Positions 34,397 through 43,899 of a stretch of 64,000 nt of DNA are shown piece by piece. Under the pieces are notes generated by a model. It ran no database searches. It worked only from the letters and a program-made list of their open reading frames with translations, and was not told where the DNA came from. The position numbers were made by a program, and so were the translations under genes. The DNA comes from Maricaulaceae bacterium EIL42A08 (GTDB lineage: Bacteria; Pseudomonadota; Alphaproteobacteria; Caulobacterales; Maricaulaceae): positions 1,097,501-1,161,500 of the forward strand of contig JAMZNZ010000002.1 in the NCBI GenBank assembly GCA_024178355.1, in the 5' to 3' direction. Numbering within the stretch: position 1 is the first letter of the stretch; each line of letters begins with the position of its first letter.

Positions 34397-35977
34397 CTAC
34401 TCCGCCGCGACCTGCTCGTCGGTCGGAGGCGTCCAGCGCAGGATGGGTGACCGCGCAGCGCGCGTTTCATCCAGACGCTTGGCCGGGGCGTGAACCGGAG
34501 CCGCCATAAACCGATCCTTCTCACCGGCTTTCGCTGCCAGCGCCAACCCTTCCAGCGTATCGCAGAAGCGATCAAGGCTTGCGCGGGACTCCGTTTCGGT
34601 GGGCTCGATCAGCATCGCCCCGTGTACGACCAGCGGGAAATACATGGTCATGGGGTGATAGCCCTCGTCGATCATCGCCTTGGCAAAGTCGAGCGTGGAG
34701 ACACCGGTATCCTTCAAGAAGCGATCATCGAACAGGGCCTCGTGCATGCAGGTGCCTTCAAAGGCCTGCGTCATCACGTGGCTCAGGCGCGCCTGGATAT
34801 AGTTGGCATTCAGAACCGCATCTTCAGCCGCCTGCTTCAGCCCGTCCGAGCCGTGGCTCATCATGTAGGACAAGGCGCGCGTGAACATGCCCATATTGCC
34901 GTGGAAGGCAGTCATGCGACCAAACGGGTCGGTGCCGTCTTCGCGGGCCTCTCCCTCGTGCTCGATCATCGTCCAGCTGTCGCCGTTCTGCTTCACGTAA
35001 GGCACCGGCGCGTATGGCGCGAGCGCCTCTGAGAAGACTGTCGGGCCAGAGCCGGGACCACCGCCGCCATGCGGCGTGGAGAAGGTCTTGTGCAGATTGA
35101 TGTGCATGGCGTCGATGCCCAGATCACCCGGACGCACGCGGCCCACGATGGCGTTGAAGTTCGCACCGTCGCAGTAGAAATAGCCGCCAGCCTCGTGGAT
35201 CAGATCGGCGATTTCTTTGATGTCACGCTCAAACAGGCCACACGTATTCGGGTTGGTCAGCATGATGCCGGCGACATCGTCGCCCAGCTTTGCCTTGAAG
35301 GCCTCCATGTCGACGCGGCCGCCTTCGTTGGCAGGGATTTCGTCCACGGTGAAGCCACACTGAACCGCCGTTGCCGGGTTCGTACCGTGGGCGCTTTCCG
35401 GCACCAGCACGCGCCGGCGATGCTTTTCACCGCGCGCATCCAGTGCCGCGCGGATCGCCATCATGCCGCACAGCTCACCATGGGCGCCAGCCTTCGGGCT
35501 CATCGCCACCGCCGGTGTTCCGGTCAGCGTCATCAGCCAGTGGGCGAGCTCACCGATCAGCTCGAACGCGCCCTGCACGGTCGACTGAGGCTGCAGCGGG
35601 TGAATGTCGCCAAAGCCCGGCAGGCGCGCCATCTTCTCGTTAAGGCGCGGGTTGTGCTTCATCGTGCACGAGCCGAGCGGGTAAAGCCCCAGATCGATGG
35701 CATAATTCTTCCGGCTCAGACGCACATAGTGGCGCATGGCTTCGGGCTCTGACAGCCCTGGGAAGCCAATCTCGCCCTCGCGATCAAGCCCCGCCAGACG
35801 CGTCGGCGTGCCCTTAGGCTCATCAAGATCAACGCCGGTATTATCAAAATGCCCGCGCTCAAAGATCAGCGGCTCCGCCTGATCAAGGCCGCGAGAGCCT
35901 GAAAAGGTATCTTCATATGCGCCGGCGTCATAGGTGTGGACCGGACGCGACGGGCGACCTTGGTTATTCATGGACAT
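34397..35977 (-). CDS. gcvPB: Glycine dehydrogenase (P protein) subunit 2
   Basis: A 526-residue subunit of the two-part P protein, the PLP-dependent decarboxylase of the glycine cleavage system. Seen: MRHYVRLSRKNYAIDLGLYP, LGSCTMKHNPRLNEKMARLP, and the PLP lysine in MHINLHKTFSTPHGGGGPGS. Last gene of the gcv operon, one base after gcvPA. A C-terminal extension after about residue 490 is rich in Ala and charged residues. Confidence 0.97.
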   Translation of the reverse strand: MSMNNQGRPSRPVHTYDAGAYEDTFSGSRGLDQAEPLIFERGHFDNTGVDLDEPKGTPTRLAGLDREGEIGFPGLSEPEAMRHYVRLSRKNYAIDLGLYPLGSCTMKHNPRLNEKMARLPGFGDIHPLQPQSTVQGAFELIGELAHWLMTLTGTPAVAMSPKAGAHGELCGMMAIRAALDARGEKHRRRVLVPESAHGTNPATAVQCGFTVDEIPANEGGRVDMEAFKAKLGDDVAGIMLTNPNTCGLFERDIKEIADLIHEAGGYFYCDGANFNAIVGRVRPGDLGIDAMHINLHKTFSTPHGGGGPGSGPTVFSEALAPYAPVPYVKQNGDSWTMIEHEGEAREDGTDPFGRMTAFHGNMGMFTRALSYMMSHGSDGLKQAAEDAVLNANYIQARLSHVMTQAFEGTCMHEALFDDRFLKDTGVSTLDFAKAMIDEGYHPMTMYFPLVVHGAMLIEPTETESRASLDRFCDTLEGLALAAKAGEKDRFMAAPVHAPAKRLDETRAARSPILRWTPPTDEQVAAE

Positions 35978-35978
35978 C

Positions 35979-37325
35979 TCACAGCACCTCTTTCAGAGCG
36001 GCTTCGAACGCGTCGAGGTCTTCGTCGGTATTGGTTTCGGTGGCGGCCACAAGCAACAGGTCATCAAGCCCCTTGCCCGGATAGAGGCGGCTGGCGGGCA
36101 CGCCGCCGAGAACGCCCTTGTCGACCAGCGCTTCGACAACGCCCGCCGCGTCCTTGGGCAGGCGCAGCGTGAATTCGTTGAAGAAAGCATCGGTGACCAG
36201 CTCCACACCCGGAAGGGCGGACAGGCGGTCGGCCAGCTCACAAGCGCGCTCATGGTTGAGGCGGGCCAGCTTGGAGACACCATCCTGGCCCAGTAGCGTA
36301 CAGTGGATGGTCCACGCCAGCGCCATCAGACCTGAGTTGGTACAAATGTTCGACGTCGCCTTGTCGCGGCGAATATGCTGCTCGCGCGTCGACAGCGTCA
36401 GCACAAAGCCGCGGCGACCATCGGCGTCCACCGTTTCACCGGCAAGGCGACCTGGCATGTTGCGGATGAAGTTGCGATCCCCGCGGCAGGCAAATAAGCC
36501 CACATAGGGTCCGCCGAACTGCAACCCGACTCCCAGCGACTGACCTTCACCCACAACGATGTCAGCGCCCATGGCACCCGGTGACTTCATCAGGCCCAGC
36601 GACACCACTTCGGTAAAGACGGCGATCAGCAGCGCGCCCTTGGCGTGGGCGGCTTCAGCCAGCGGGGTCAGGTCATGGACTTTGCCGAACACGTCCGGGT
36701 TCTGAACCACGACGCAGGCCGTCTCATCGGTGATGGAGTTTGCAATGTCATCGAGCGAGCCGGGCTTGGCACCCTGGCTGGTGGTGTCGATGTCCATGTA
36801 TTTGGCGAGCGTATGGGTTGCCGCGGCATAGTGCGGATGTAGGTTACCGCTAAGCACCGCCTTGTTCCGGCGAGTGATGCGACAGGCCATCAACACCGCT
36901 TCAGCGCAAGCCGTGGAGCCGTCATACATAGAGGCGTTGGCGACTTCCATGCCAGTGAGAGCCGCCACCTGCGTCTGGAATTCAAACAGGGTCTGCAGCG
37001 TACCCTGGCTGATCTCCGGCTGGTAGGGCGTATAGCTCGTCAGGTATTCAGAACGCTGGATCAGGTGATCAACTGTGGCCGGAACGTGGTGCTTGTAGGC
37101 ACCAGCGCCCACAAAAAACGGCGCTTCGGAAGCAGCCGTGTTCTTCTTGGCCATCCGCGTGAAGGCGCGCTCCACCTGCAGCTCGGTCGCCCGACGCGGC
37201 AGGTCCACGACACCGTCGAAACGGGCACTTTCCGGCACGTCGTCAAAAAGGGCATCGACGCTCGACACGCCGATCTTGTCCAGCATGATCGTGCGATCGT
37301 CCGGGGTTAGGGGCAGATAGCGCAT
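35979..37325 (-). CDS. gcvPA: Glycine dehydrogenase (P protein) subunit 1
   Basis: A 448-residue subunit of P protein that pairs with GcvPB. Seen: [80 protein letters not shown] and [13 protein letters not shown] choose ATG 37325 (MRYLPL) with GAGG 8 bases upstream; the ATG eight codons earlier would overlap the PaiB-like gene. The gap to that gene is four bases. Confidence 0.97.
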   Translation of the reverse strand: MRYLPLTPDDRTIMLDKIGVSSVDALFDDVPESARFDGVVDLPRRATELQVERAFTRMAKKNTAASEAPFFVGAGAYKHHVPATVDHLIQRSEYLTSYTPYQPEISQGTLQTLFEFQTQVAALTGMEVANASMYDGSTACAEAVLMACRITRRNKAVLSGNLHPHYAAATHTLAKYMDIDTTSQGAKPGSLDDIANSITDETACVVVQNPDVFGKVHDLTPLAEAAHAKGALLIAVFTEVVSLGLMKSPGAMGADIVVGEGQSLGVGLQFGGPYVGLFACRGDRNFIRNMPGRLAGETVDADGRRGFVLTLSTREQHIRRDKATSNICTNSGLMALAWTIHCTLLGQDGVSKLARLNHERACELADRLSALPGVELVTDAFFNEFTLRLPKDAAGVVEALVDKGVLGGVPASRLYPGKGLDDLLLVAATETNTDEDLDAFEAALKEVL

Positions 37326-37329
37326 CGGC

Positions 37330-37971
37330 TTATCCTCGTTGAAGCTCACTCATGCGTGCAGCAAGCGCACGCGCTTTTAAATCATCCCGCGCCGCCAGCG
37401 CGTTCATGACACCCGAAAAGTCGTCTGCAGCCTTGTCCTGACTAAGCTTCACGGTCGCCTCGAGCGATGTGATGTCCAGTCGCACGCCAACAATGGCTGC
37501 GTTAAGCCGCACGAGATAGTCCGCGTCGGCGTCATCTAAAGACCAGTCGCCATCATTTTGCTGCTCAAACACATTGGTTTGCCGCGACAAAATCGACAGC
37601 GTCTTGTCCCCGTTCAAAATCAGCCGCAGGCGGCCATGTGCCTCTGCAGCCAGAAAGTTCCAGGTCGGAACCACCCGCCCTGCCGCCTTGCTGGAATAGC
37701 TCGACGGTGAGACATAGGCATCCGGTCCTGAAAACACGGCCACTGCGTCCACCGTGCGCCCGTCCATCAGCCGGCGGGCAAAGCGGTTGGCACGGGCCAG
37801 ATGCCCTTCAAATGCCACCAGCTCGCCGGCATCATCTAACACCGGCAGCAGGGGGGCCTGGACGCTAACCAGCCCCTCCCCATCGTGCGCGCTAATCGTG
37901 GCGAAGGGATAGGCCCTGGCAATCACCAGAGCCTCACCACTTTCTGCTTTGAACGCCACAGACGGGTGCAT
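37330..37971 (-). CDS. PaiB-like FMN-binding protein in the gcv operon
   Basis: A 213-residue protein of the PaiB / FMN-binding negative regulator family (split-barrel flavin fold). Seen: [55 protein letters not shown] and [19 protein letters not shown], the last two being the family's flavin site. PaiB was described as a repressor of sporulation and degradative genes in Bacillus, but many relatives may be flavin enzymes. Here it sits between gcvH (5-base gap) and gcvPA (4-base gap), inside a riboswitch-controlled operon, which is unusual. Confidence 0.88.
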   Translation of the reverse strand: MHPSVAFKAESGEALVIARAYPFATISAHDGEGLVSVQAPLLPVLDDAGELVAFEGHLARANRFARRLMDGRTVDAVAVFSGPDAYVSPSSYSSKAAGRVVPTWNFLAAEAHGRLRLILNGDKTLSILSRQTNVFEQQNDGDWSLDDADADYLVRLNAAIVGVRLDITSLEATVKLSQDKAADDFSGVMNALAARDDLKARALAARMSELQRG

Positions 37972-37976
37972 GGAGT

Positions 37977-38345
37977 TTAGCTCGTATGTGCCTTGTAAGC
38001 CGCGTCGTCCATCAGGCCACCCAGCTCACCAGCGTCGGCAACCTTGATTTTGACGAACCAGCCGTCGGCGTCAGGGCTTTCGTTGACCTTGGCCGGCTCG
38101 CCTTCCAGTACATCGTTGATGGCGATCACTTCGCCAGACACCGGTGCGTAGACTTCAGAGGCAGCCTTAACGCTTTCCACAACGGCAAGCTCGTCGCCCT
38201 GCTTCACGGTTTTGCCCACTTCAGGCAGCTCCACGAACACCACATCACCCAGCTGCTCGGTGGCGTAGGCGGTGATGCCCACCGTGCCTTCTTCGCCCTC
38301 GATGCGGATCCATTCATGGTCCTTGGTAAAACGGGTCTCGGTCAT
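37977..38345 (-). CDS. gcvH: Glycine cleavage system H protein
   Basis: A 122-residue lipoyl carrier that shuttles the aminomethyl arm between P, T and L proteins. Seen: [40 protein letters not shown], the lipoylated Lys in [18 protein letters not shown], and [15 protein letters not shown]. Standard length and sequence. It lies 36 bases after gcvT and five before the PaiB-like gene. Confidence 0.98.
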   Translation of the reverse strand: MTETRFTKDHEWIRIEGEEGTVGITAYATEQLGDVVFVELPEVGKTVKQGDELAVVESVKAASEVYAPVSGEVIAINDVLEGEPAKVNESPDADGWFVKIKVADAGELGGLMDDAAYKAHTS

Positions 38346-38381
38346 ATCGGTCTCTCCCCAAATGAATGCCGAAAAGCGGCC

Positions 38382-39479
38382 CTAGCCGCGATAAAAACGA
38401 TGCGGAGCGAAAGGTGTCTTTACAACCTCTGCGGCCCGCGCCTTGCCACGCACAATCAGTTCCAGTGCCGTACCGGGACTGGCAAACTCGGTTGGGACAT
38501 AACCCATGGCCACCGGCGCGCCCACAGTTGGACCAAACCCGCCAGAGGTGACCACACCAACGACCTTGCCATCAACGGCAATCTCGGTGCCCTCACGGGC
38601 CGGAGCGCGATCCTTCGGCTGGATGCCGACGCGCTTTTTCTCAGGCTTGTTGGCGATCTGATCGAGGATCACGTCAGCACCGGCAAAGTTGGCACGCTCG
38701 CGGCGAGACTTGGCCACGGCCCAGGTCAGCGCCGCTTCAACCGGCGTGATGGTTTCATCCATGTCGTGACCATAGAGGCAAAGCCCGGCCTCAAGGCGCA
38801 GGCTGTCGCGCGCACCAAGACCAATCGGCTTTACGCGATCATCCTTGAGCAGCAGGCGCGCCAGCTTTTCAGCCTCGTGCTTGGCCACCGATATCTCAAA
38901 CCCGTCTTCGCCGGTATAGCCGGAGCGTGAAACCATCACGTCCATGCCCGCAATTTCGAACCAGCCCGCCTGCATGAAGACCATCTTGGCAGCCTCTGGC
39001 GCGTGCTCGGCCATCACCGCACCGGCATCGGGGCCCTGCAGCGCCAGAAGGGCGCGCTCAGGCATTTCAGTCAGGGTTGCGCGGTCTGCGATGGTCGCCG
39101 CGATATAATCAAAATCACCACGCTTGCAGGCGGCATTTACCACCAGGAACAGGCCCTTGTCGTCGGGCCGCGAGACCATGAAATCGTCCTTGATACCGCC
39201 CTTATCATTAAGCAGCAGCGAGTATTTCTGCTCGCCAGCCCCCAGCGCCGCCAGGTCGGCCGTGATCACGGCTTCCAGTGCGGCTTCATCACCGGTCAGG
39301 CGCGCCTGGCCCATGTGGGAGACATCAAACAGCCCGGCATGTGTTCGCGTGTGGTTATGTTCAGGCATGACGCCGTCATACTGAACCGGCATCTCATAGC
39401 CAGCGAAGGGCACCATTTTGGCGCCAAGCTCCACATGGAGATCATAGAGCGGGGTGCGGTGGAGCGGCGTGTCGGCCAT
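38382..39479 (-). CDS. gcvT: Glycine cleavage system T protein (aminomethyltransferase)
   Basis: A 365-residue tetrahydrofolate-dependent aminomethyltransferase. Seen: LHRTPLYDLHVELGAKMVPF, AGYEMPVQYDGV, HAGLFDVSHMGQARLTGDEA, the catalytic and folate-binding stretch VSRSGYTGEDGFEISV, and the C-terminal barrel GFGPTVGAPVAMGYV. The frame is open to 39653, but those codons lie in the riboswitch; the true start is ATG 39479, after CAGGAC. First gene of gcvT-gcvH-paiB-like-gcvPA-gcvPB. No lpd gene in the window. Confidence 0.97.
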   Translation of the reverse strand: MADTPLHRTPLYDLHVELGAKMVPFAGYEMPVQYDGVMPEHNHTRTHAGLFDVSHMGQARLTGDEAALEAVITADLAALGAGEQKYSLLLNDKGGIKDDFMVSRPDDKGLFLVVNAACKRGDFDYIAATIADRATLTEMPERALLALQGPDAGAVMAEHAPEAAKMVFMQAGWFEIAGMDVMVSRSGYTGEDGFEISVAKHEAEKLARLLLKDDRVKPIGLGARDSLRLEAGLCLYGHDMDETITPVEAALTWAVAKSRRERANFAGADVILDQIANKPEKKRVGIQPKDRAPAREGTEIAVDGKVVGVVTSGGFGPTVGAPVAMGYVPTEFASPGTALELIVRGKARAAEVVKTPFAPHRFYRG

Positions 39480-39550
39480 GGGATGTCCTGTTTCAAATCT
39501 CGTTGCAGATGCGCGTTCGCCAGACCCCGAACCCGGTGCCTGATGGACAC

Positions 39551-39752
39551 GCCCCCGCTGTCTTCGAGACCTGAGAGATTCCCGCGCGATACCCGAATGC
39601 ACGGGTGCCCGCTTTGCTCCTTCGGCGGGGTAAGGTCTTGCGCCCTCACCCACTTTCCAGCGTTGGTCTTTTACCTGCGGTCCCGTAGCCTGAGCGTTTC
39701 CGGGGCGGTTGCGCCTTCGGCGTCGGCCTTTTCGCCGATCTCTCCCGCAGAT
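39551..39752 (-). promoter_or_regulatory. Tandem glycine riboswitch upstream of gcvT
   Basis: Read on the minus strand, two glycine aptamers follow one another. Aptamer I: GCGGGAGAGATC (39750 downward), GCCGAAGGCGCAA, then AACGCTCAGGC and GGACCGCAGG (to about 39672). Aptamer II: CGCTGGAAAGTGGG (from about 39662), CCGCCGAAGGAGCAAAGCGG, then AATCTCTCAGGT and GACAGCGGGGG (to about 39551). GGAGAGA, CCGAAGG and CTCAGG are the core signatures of gcvT-type glycine riboswitches. The leader to the gcvT ATG (39480-39550) would carry the expression platform; it looks like an ON switch by family, but its form is not resolved here. Confidence 0.92.
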
Positions 39753-39810
39753 GACCTAGTTGTGGCCCGCCCGGCCACCGCGATTCCGCACGGCCTCCAG
39801 ACGACGCGCA

Positions 39811-39838
39811 AACCTACTTCTGAAGGTGCAAGAGTCAA
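39811..39838 (-). promoter_or_regulatory. Possible promoter of the gcv operon
   Basis: On the minus strand TTGACT (39838-39833) is followed, after 16 bases, by TAGGTT (39816-39811). The -35 is good, the -10 weak. The predicted start near 39804 lies about 50 bases before the riboswitch. This completes the 386-base space between argS and gcvT, which otherwise holds the riboswitch and leader. Confidence 0.35.
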
Positions 39839-39865
39839 TCAAGAAAAGGCGCGAAATCGCCAGCG

Positions 39866-41629
39866 TTACATGCGTTCCGGCACGTCCATCCCGATCAGGC
39901 CCAGGACCAGTTCCAGCTGGCGAAGCGTTGTGGCTGCAAGCTTTAACCGGGAGGCGCGAATGGCTTCATCTTTTTCAGGCAGGATCGGGCAGTTGGCGTA
40001 GAAGCCGGAAAAGGCCTGAGCCAGATTATAGGCGTGCTCGCACAGGACGTTGGGTGCGCGATCGCGTTCAGCACGGATCACCGCCGCATTAAAGCCGTCG
40101 AGGCGACGCACCAGCGCGGCCTCTTCTGCCTTGCCGACAACAATCTCACCCGGCTCTAGACCCTGATCGGTCGCCTTGCGAAGGATCGATTTGATGCGCA
40201 CCGACTGGTACTGCAGATAGGGACCGGTCTTGCCCTCAAAGCTGACAAAGCGGTCCAGGTCAAAGATGTAGTTGGTCGTGCGTACGTTAGACAGGTCGGA
40301 GAATTTGATCGCCGCGTTGGCAACACTGACCGCTACGCTTTCAAATTCATCCTTCGACAGCTCGGCCCCGAGCCCGGCTTCATTCAGGCGATCGCGCGCG
40401 CGATCGCGAGCCTGCTCGATCAGGTCGGCGAGTTTGAAGGTGCCGCCAGCCCGGGTGCGCAGGCGCTTGCCATCGGTGCCGTTCACCGTGCCAAACTTCA
40501 CATGCTCCAGCCCGCCTTCTTGCGCCAGCCCGGCCTTGTAGGCGGCGCGGAAAACCTGCTCGAAGTGATCAGACTGGCCCAAATCCACCACATAGAGGAT
40601 GAGCTGGGGGTCCTGTTCGCGGCGACGCTCCAGGATGGTGGCAAGGTCGGTGGTGGCGTAGAGCGCGGCGCCGGCGCTGGACACCAGGATCAGCGGCGCG
40701 AGCTCTTTCTTGTCGCTGTCGCGCGCGACCCGGACGATCAGCGCGCCATCGCTTTCTTCGGCCACGCCCTTGGCCTTGAAGTCAGCCACGACTTCCGGGA
40801 TCAGATCATTGACGTCGCTTTCGCCTTTCCAAAGGTCGAAATGAACGCCCAGCGCATTGAAGTCTTCCTTCAGCGCGGCAATCGAAACAGCGATGAAATG
40901 AGCCAGTAGCGCACGGTAACCCGGACGCCCCGCCTGGAGCTCCGCCGTGGCCTTGCGCGAACGCTCGTTGCGGGCCGGATCTTCCTTCGCCTTGGCCGAC
41001 GCCTGCGGGTAAAGCCGGGACAGGTCGTCAATCGTGACTGGGGGCTCGGACGGGTAGCCGCCTGTCACCTCGCCATCAAAGTAAGGCAGGTCTGGCTGCT
41101 CGTCTTCCAGCTCTGTGATCAGATGGCCCATCTGAAGACCCCAGTCGCCCAGGTGGATATCGCTAACCACATCATGCCCGCGGAAGCGCATAAGGCGCTG
41201 CAGGCAGTCCCCAATCACAGACGAACGCAGGTGTCCCACATGCATGGGCTTTGCGACGTTCGGCCCCCCAAAATCGATCATCAGCTTGAGTGGATGAGCC
41301 GCCGAATCGGCACCGGTGCGCTCGTCGCTCGCAAGCACGTTGGCCTGGGTTGAATACGCGGCGTCATCCGGGGTGAGATTCAAAAACCCGGGGCCCGCCA
41401 CTTCAACTTTCATTGAGAGGTGATCAGCCGCCAGCTTTTCGGCAATAGACTGCGCGATCTCACGCGGATTGCGCTTGGCCTGTTTAGCCGCAGCCATCGC
41501 GCCATTGCACTGGTAAGGCGCAAAATCAGGCCGGTCGCTTTCAACGACGCGGCCCAGCTCAGCCGGCAACTCCAACGCAGCAAACGCCGCGCCAACATCA
41601 CGTGAAAGCGCTTCGACCAGTGACGGCAT
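39866..41629 (-). CDS. argS: Arginyl-tRNA synthetase
   Basis: A 587-residue class I aminoacyl-tRNA synthetase. Seen: N-terminal additional domain (1-110), the HIGH-type motif NVAKPMHVGHLRSSVIGDCL, DIHLGDWGLQMGHLITEL, the KMSKS-loop equivalent GTDGKRLRTRAGGTFKLADL (no canonical KMSK, normal for many ArgRS), FEGKTGPYLQYQSVRI, and an all-helical DALR anticodon domain ending LELVLGLIGMDVPERM. It follows the small lipoprotein gene by 39 bases and precedes the riboswitch/gcv operon on the same strand. Confidence 0.97.
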   Translation of the reverse strand: MPSLVEALSRDVGAAFAALELPAELGRVVESDRPDFAPYQCNGAMAAAKQAKRNPREIAQSIAEKLAADHLSMKVEVAGPGFLNLTPDDAAYSTQANVLASDERTGADSAAHPLKLMIDFGGPNVAKPMHVGHLRSSVIGDCLQRLMRFRGHDVVSDIHLGDWGLQMGHLITELEDEQPDLPYFDGEVTGGYPSEPPVTIDDLSRLYPQASAKAKEDPARNERSRKATAELQAGRPGYRALLAHFIAVSIAALKEDFNALGVHFDLWKGESDVNDLIPEVVADFKAKGVAEESDGALIVRVARDSDKKELAPLILVSSAGAALYATTDLATILERRREQDPQLILYVVDLGQSDHFEQVFRAAYKAGLAQEGGLEHVKFGTVNGTDGKRLRTRAGGTFKLADLIEQARDRARDRLNEAGLGAELSKDEFESVAVSVANAAIKFSDLSNVRTTNYIFDLDRFVSFEGKTGPYLQYQSVRIKSILRKATDQGLEPGEIVVGKAEEAALVRRLDGFNAAVIRAERDRAPNVLCEHAYNLAQAFSGFYANCPILPEKDEAIRASRLKLAATTLRQLELVLGLIGMDVPERM

Positions 41630-41668
41630 GACAAAGTCCCAGTTTTTAATGACGTCGGTATTTACCGC

Positions 41669-42241
41669 TCAGCCCTGCCCAGCATCCACACGGAAGCGAA
41701 GGCCGGACCGGTTAAAGTCAATCTGTTCATCGGTGAGATCAAAACCGACCAGAACCTCAAAATTCACGCCTGACGTGTTCGCTTCAGCGCGCGGGATAGA
41801 AATGTTGGAGAACTCTTCGACCAGCTCCACGCGATCCTGACCCCGCTCGAATGTTACGGTAATGGGAAAGTCTTCGCGATGGATCACGATATTATCGGTG
41901 CGAGTTACGGCAACAAACAGGGTGTAGGTTTTGGTTTCACCTACGGCAGCCGGGCCTCGGCCAAAGGCCATGCGCACGCCCATTTCCATATCGATCGGAC
42001 GCGCGTCCTCATCGGTATAACGACACAGGCTGGCCACGTTTAAAATCTCGCCGGTAAAGCCAACATTCTCATAAACCAGATCTTCGCCGCGGATTTCCAC
42101 CAGGCGGTGCGCGTCGTAGAGCGCCAGTGCGTTCGGGCACGGGCCCGGGTTCGGCACTGGATCACTCAGTCTTTCGCGAACCGACTGGCAGCCTGAAAGG
42201 AGTAGTGCGGCAGTGATCGCGCCGGCAATGGTGATGCGCAT
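41669..42241 (-). CDS. Hypothetical lipoprotein upstream of argS
   Basis: A 190-residue protein with signal peptide and lipobox (TAALLLSGC). After a proline-rich linker it is beta-rich: YENVGFTGEILNVASLCRYT, KTYTLFVAVTRTDNIVIHRE, FPITVTFERGQDRVELVEEF, FEVLVGFDLTDEQIDFNRSG. Two Cys in the mature part (PCPNALAL; LCRYT) could pair. Not assigned to a known family. Start at ATG 42241 with a GAGG-like site, rather than 42286. Divergent from ispH. Confidence 0.8.
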   Translation of the reverse strand: MRITIAGAITAALLLSGCQSVRERLSDPVPNPGPCPNALALYDAHRLVEIRGEDLVYENVGFTGEILNVASLCRYTDEDARPIDMEMGVRMAFGRGPAAVGETKTYTLFVAVTRTDNIVIHREDFPITVTFERGQDRVELVEEFSNISIPRAEANTSGVNFEVLVGFDLTDEQIDFNRSGLRFRVDAGQG

Positions 42242-42387
42242 GAGTACCCTCGTATTGACGTCCAGCCTGTATATCCACAAATCCAAAACAAGTGTTGAAC
42301 TTGAAGCGCGTCGCTGGTCTGCTTAAACCGTGTTTAGGACGCGCGCCGCCATACCGCAACGCTTGGACGCGCCTTGAAGGACGTTTC

Positions 42388-43332
42388 ATGACCTCAAAGC
42401 CCACTCTTACCCTGCTTTTGGCTAGCCCGCGTGGCTTTTGTGCCGGTGTTGATCGGGCCATCCAGATCGTCGAGCAGGCCCTCAAACGCTACGGCGCGCC
42501 GGTCTATGTTCGCCACGAAATCGTTCATAACAAACATGTTGTGGACCGGCTAAAGGCGATGGGCGCAGTCTTTGTAAAAGAGCTCGACGAGTGCCCGGAT
42601 GATCGCCCGGTCGTGTTTTCTGCCCATGGTGTTCCCAAGCGCGTTCCAAACGAGGCGAAGCGCCGCGAAATGCTCTACGTAGATGCCACCTGCCCACTGG
42701 TGTCGAAAGTCCATGTCGAGGCGCAACGCCACTACAAGTCGGGCAAGGAAATCGTCCTGATTGGCCATGAGGGACACCCGGAAGTCGTTGGCACCATGGG
42801 ACAGCTGCCCGAGGGGGTCGTTAAGCTGGTCGAGACCGTTGAGGACGCTGAACACTTTGAGCCGGTTGATCCAGCCAATGTCGCATTTGTGACCCAGACA
42901 ACCCTGTCGGTGGACGACACCGCCGACATTGTTGCCAAGCTGCAAGAACGGTTTCCGGCGATTTCTGCTCCACACAAGGAAGACATCTGCTACGCCACGA
43001 CTAACCGTCAGGCAGCGGTCAAGGCCATTGGCGAAGGGACGGATCTTGTACTGGTGGTGGGCGCACCAAATTCATCAAACTCGGTGCGTTTAGTGGAAGT
43101 GGCCAAGCGCGCCGGCGCAACGCAGGCCCATCTCGTTCCCAGTGCCGAGCATGTGGACTGGAGCTGGTTTGATGACGCAAAGCGCGTGGGCATTTCAGCC
43201 GGTGCCAGCGCACCTGAGGATCTGATTGAAGACCTGATCGCGCAAATCGCCGGACGCTTTAATGTCGAGATTGAGACCGTGGAGGTTGCCAGGGAAGACG
43301 TGATATTCAAGCTTCCCAAGGAAGTGGCGTAG
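42388..43332 (+). CDS. ispH: 4-hydroxy-3-methylbut-2-enyl diphosphate reductase IspH
   Basis: A 314-residue 4Fe-4S enzyme, last step of the MEP pathway (HMBPP to IPP/DMAPP). Seen: the three cluster cysteines in [25 protein letters not shown] and [32 protein letters not shown]; and the substrate-site [13 protein letters not shown]. The ATG at 42388 follows GAAGG; the frame extending to 42292 is not supported. It ends before a strong terminator that abuts the marR gene. Together with ispE and the prenyl synthase this gives three isoprenoid genes in the window. Confidence 0.97.
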   Translation: MTSKPTLTLLLASPRGFCAGVDRAIQIVEQALKRYGAPVYVRHEIVHNKHVVDRLKAMGAVFVKELDECPDDRPVVFSAHGVPKRVPNEAKRREMLYVDATCPLVSKVHVEAQRHYKSGKEIVLIGHEGHPEVVGTMGQLPEGVVKLVETVEDAEHFEPVDPANVAFVTQTTLSVDDTADIVAKLQERFPAISAPHKEDICYATTNRQAAVKAIGEGTDLVLVVGAPNSSNSVRLVEVAKRAGATQAHLVPSAEHVDWSWFDDAKRVGISAGASAPEDLIEDLIAQIAGRFNVEIETVEVAREDVIFKLPKEVA

Positions 43333-43345
43333 GAATTTCTTTCAC

Positions 43346-43373
43346 ACCCGAATGAATCGGGTATTCTTTTTTC
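43346..43373 (+). terminator. Rho-independent terminator of ispH
   Basis: ACCCGA-(AATGAA minus overlap)-TCGGGT stem at 43346-43362 is followed by ATTCTTTTTT. The tail touches the marR start codon, so marR needs its own promoter or reads as leaderless/readthrough. Confidence 0.82.
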
Positions 43374-43808
43374 ATGGCTCGGGTTCGCGCCGTTGACCGG
43401 CGACTTTATCTTTTGGTGGAAATTGCTGCGCGGCGTCTGCATCGCGACGTGGACGCGCGCCTCAACCGCGATGCCGGTGTCAGCGCCAGCCAGGCAGCCG
43501 TACTGTTTTTATTACTTCGGCGAGGCGAACGGCGCCTGGGTGCCATTGGAGATACACTGGCGCTTGGTGCCCCTGCGGTCAGTGGTTTGATCAGCCGGAT
43601 GGAGAAAGCCGGGCTGGTTACGCGGCGCAAGGACAGCACCGACAAGCGCGGTGCGTTGGTCGACCTGAGCGAGCATGGCCGCGTAGCGGCGGAAAAAGCC
43701 GACGCGATACTTCGCGCGTACAATACCGAAATCGACGAGCGGCTGGGCGAGGAAGATGCAGACGCGCTGCACCACGCGCTGACCCGACTCATCACCCCGG
43801 AAGACTAG
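43374..43808 (+). CDS. MarR-family transcriptional regulator
   Basis: A 144-residue winged-helix regulator. Seen: dimer helices at both ends, VSASQAAVLFLLLRRGERRL, the recognition helix region DTLALGAPAVSGLISRMEKA and wing GLVTRRKDSTDKRGALVDLS. No target is obvious: it sits between ispH (same strand, behind a terminator) and the small rod-like gene. ATG at 43374 begins immediately at the terminator T tract and lacks a ribosome-binding site, so the start is uncertain by a few codons. Confidence 0.9.
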   Translation: MARVRAVDRRLYLLVEIAARRLHRDVDARLNRDAGVSASQAAVLFLLLRRGERRLGAIGDTLALGAPAVSGLISRMEKAGLVTRRKDSTDKRGALVDLSEHGRVAAEKADAILRAYNTEIDERLGEEDADALHHALTRLITPED

Positions 43809-43830
43809 ACGAACGCCCTTTCGTGCGCGT

Positions 43831-43845
43831 TAACCTCTCCTAAAC
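43831..43845 (+). promoter_or_regulatory. Near-CtrA box upstream of the mini rod-like gene
   Basis: TTAACCTCTCCTAAA matches TTAA-N7-TTAA at seven of eight positions (second half TAAA). It lies 55 bases upstream of the ATG at 43900, a distance compatible with CtrA activation. Supported mainly by the flagellar look of the gene that follows. Confidence 0.4.
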
Positions 43846-43899
43846 CGCCAAATCCAAATCCGCGTGCAATTGTCGAGGTTTGCAGGCAAGGTCCCGGTC

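Noticed and set aside
39480-39653. N-terminal extension of GcvT
   Set aside because: The extra codons coincide with the second glycine aptamer and lack homology to T proteins, so the start is at 39479.
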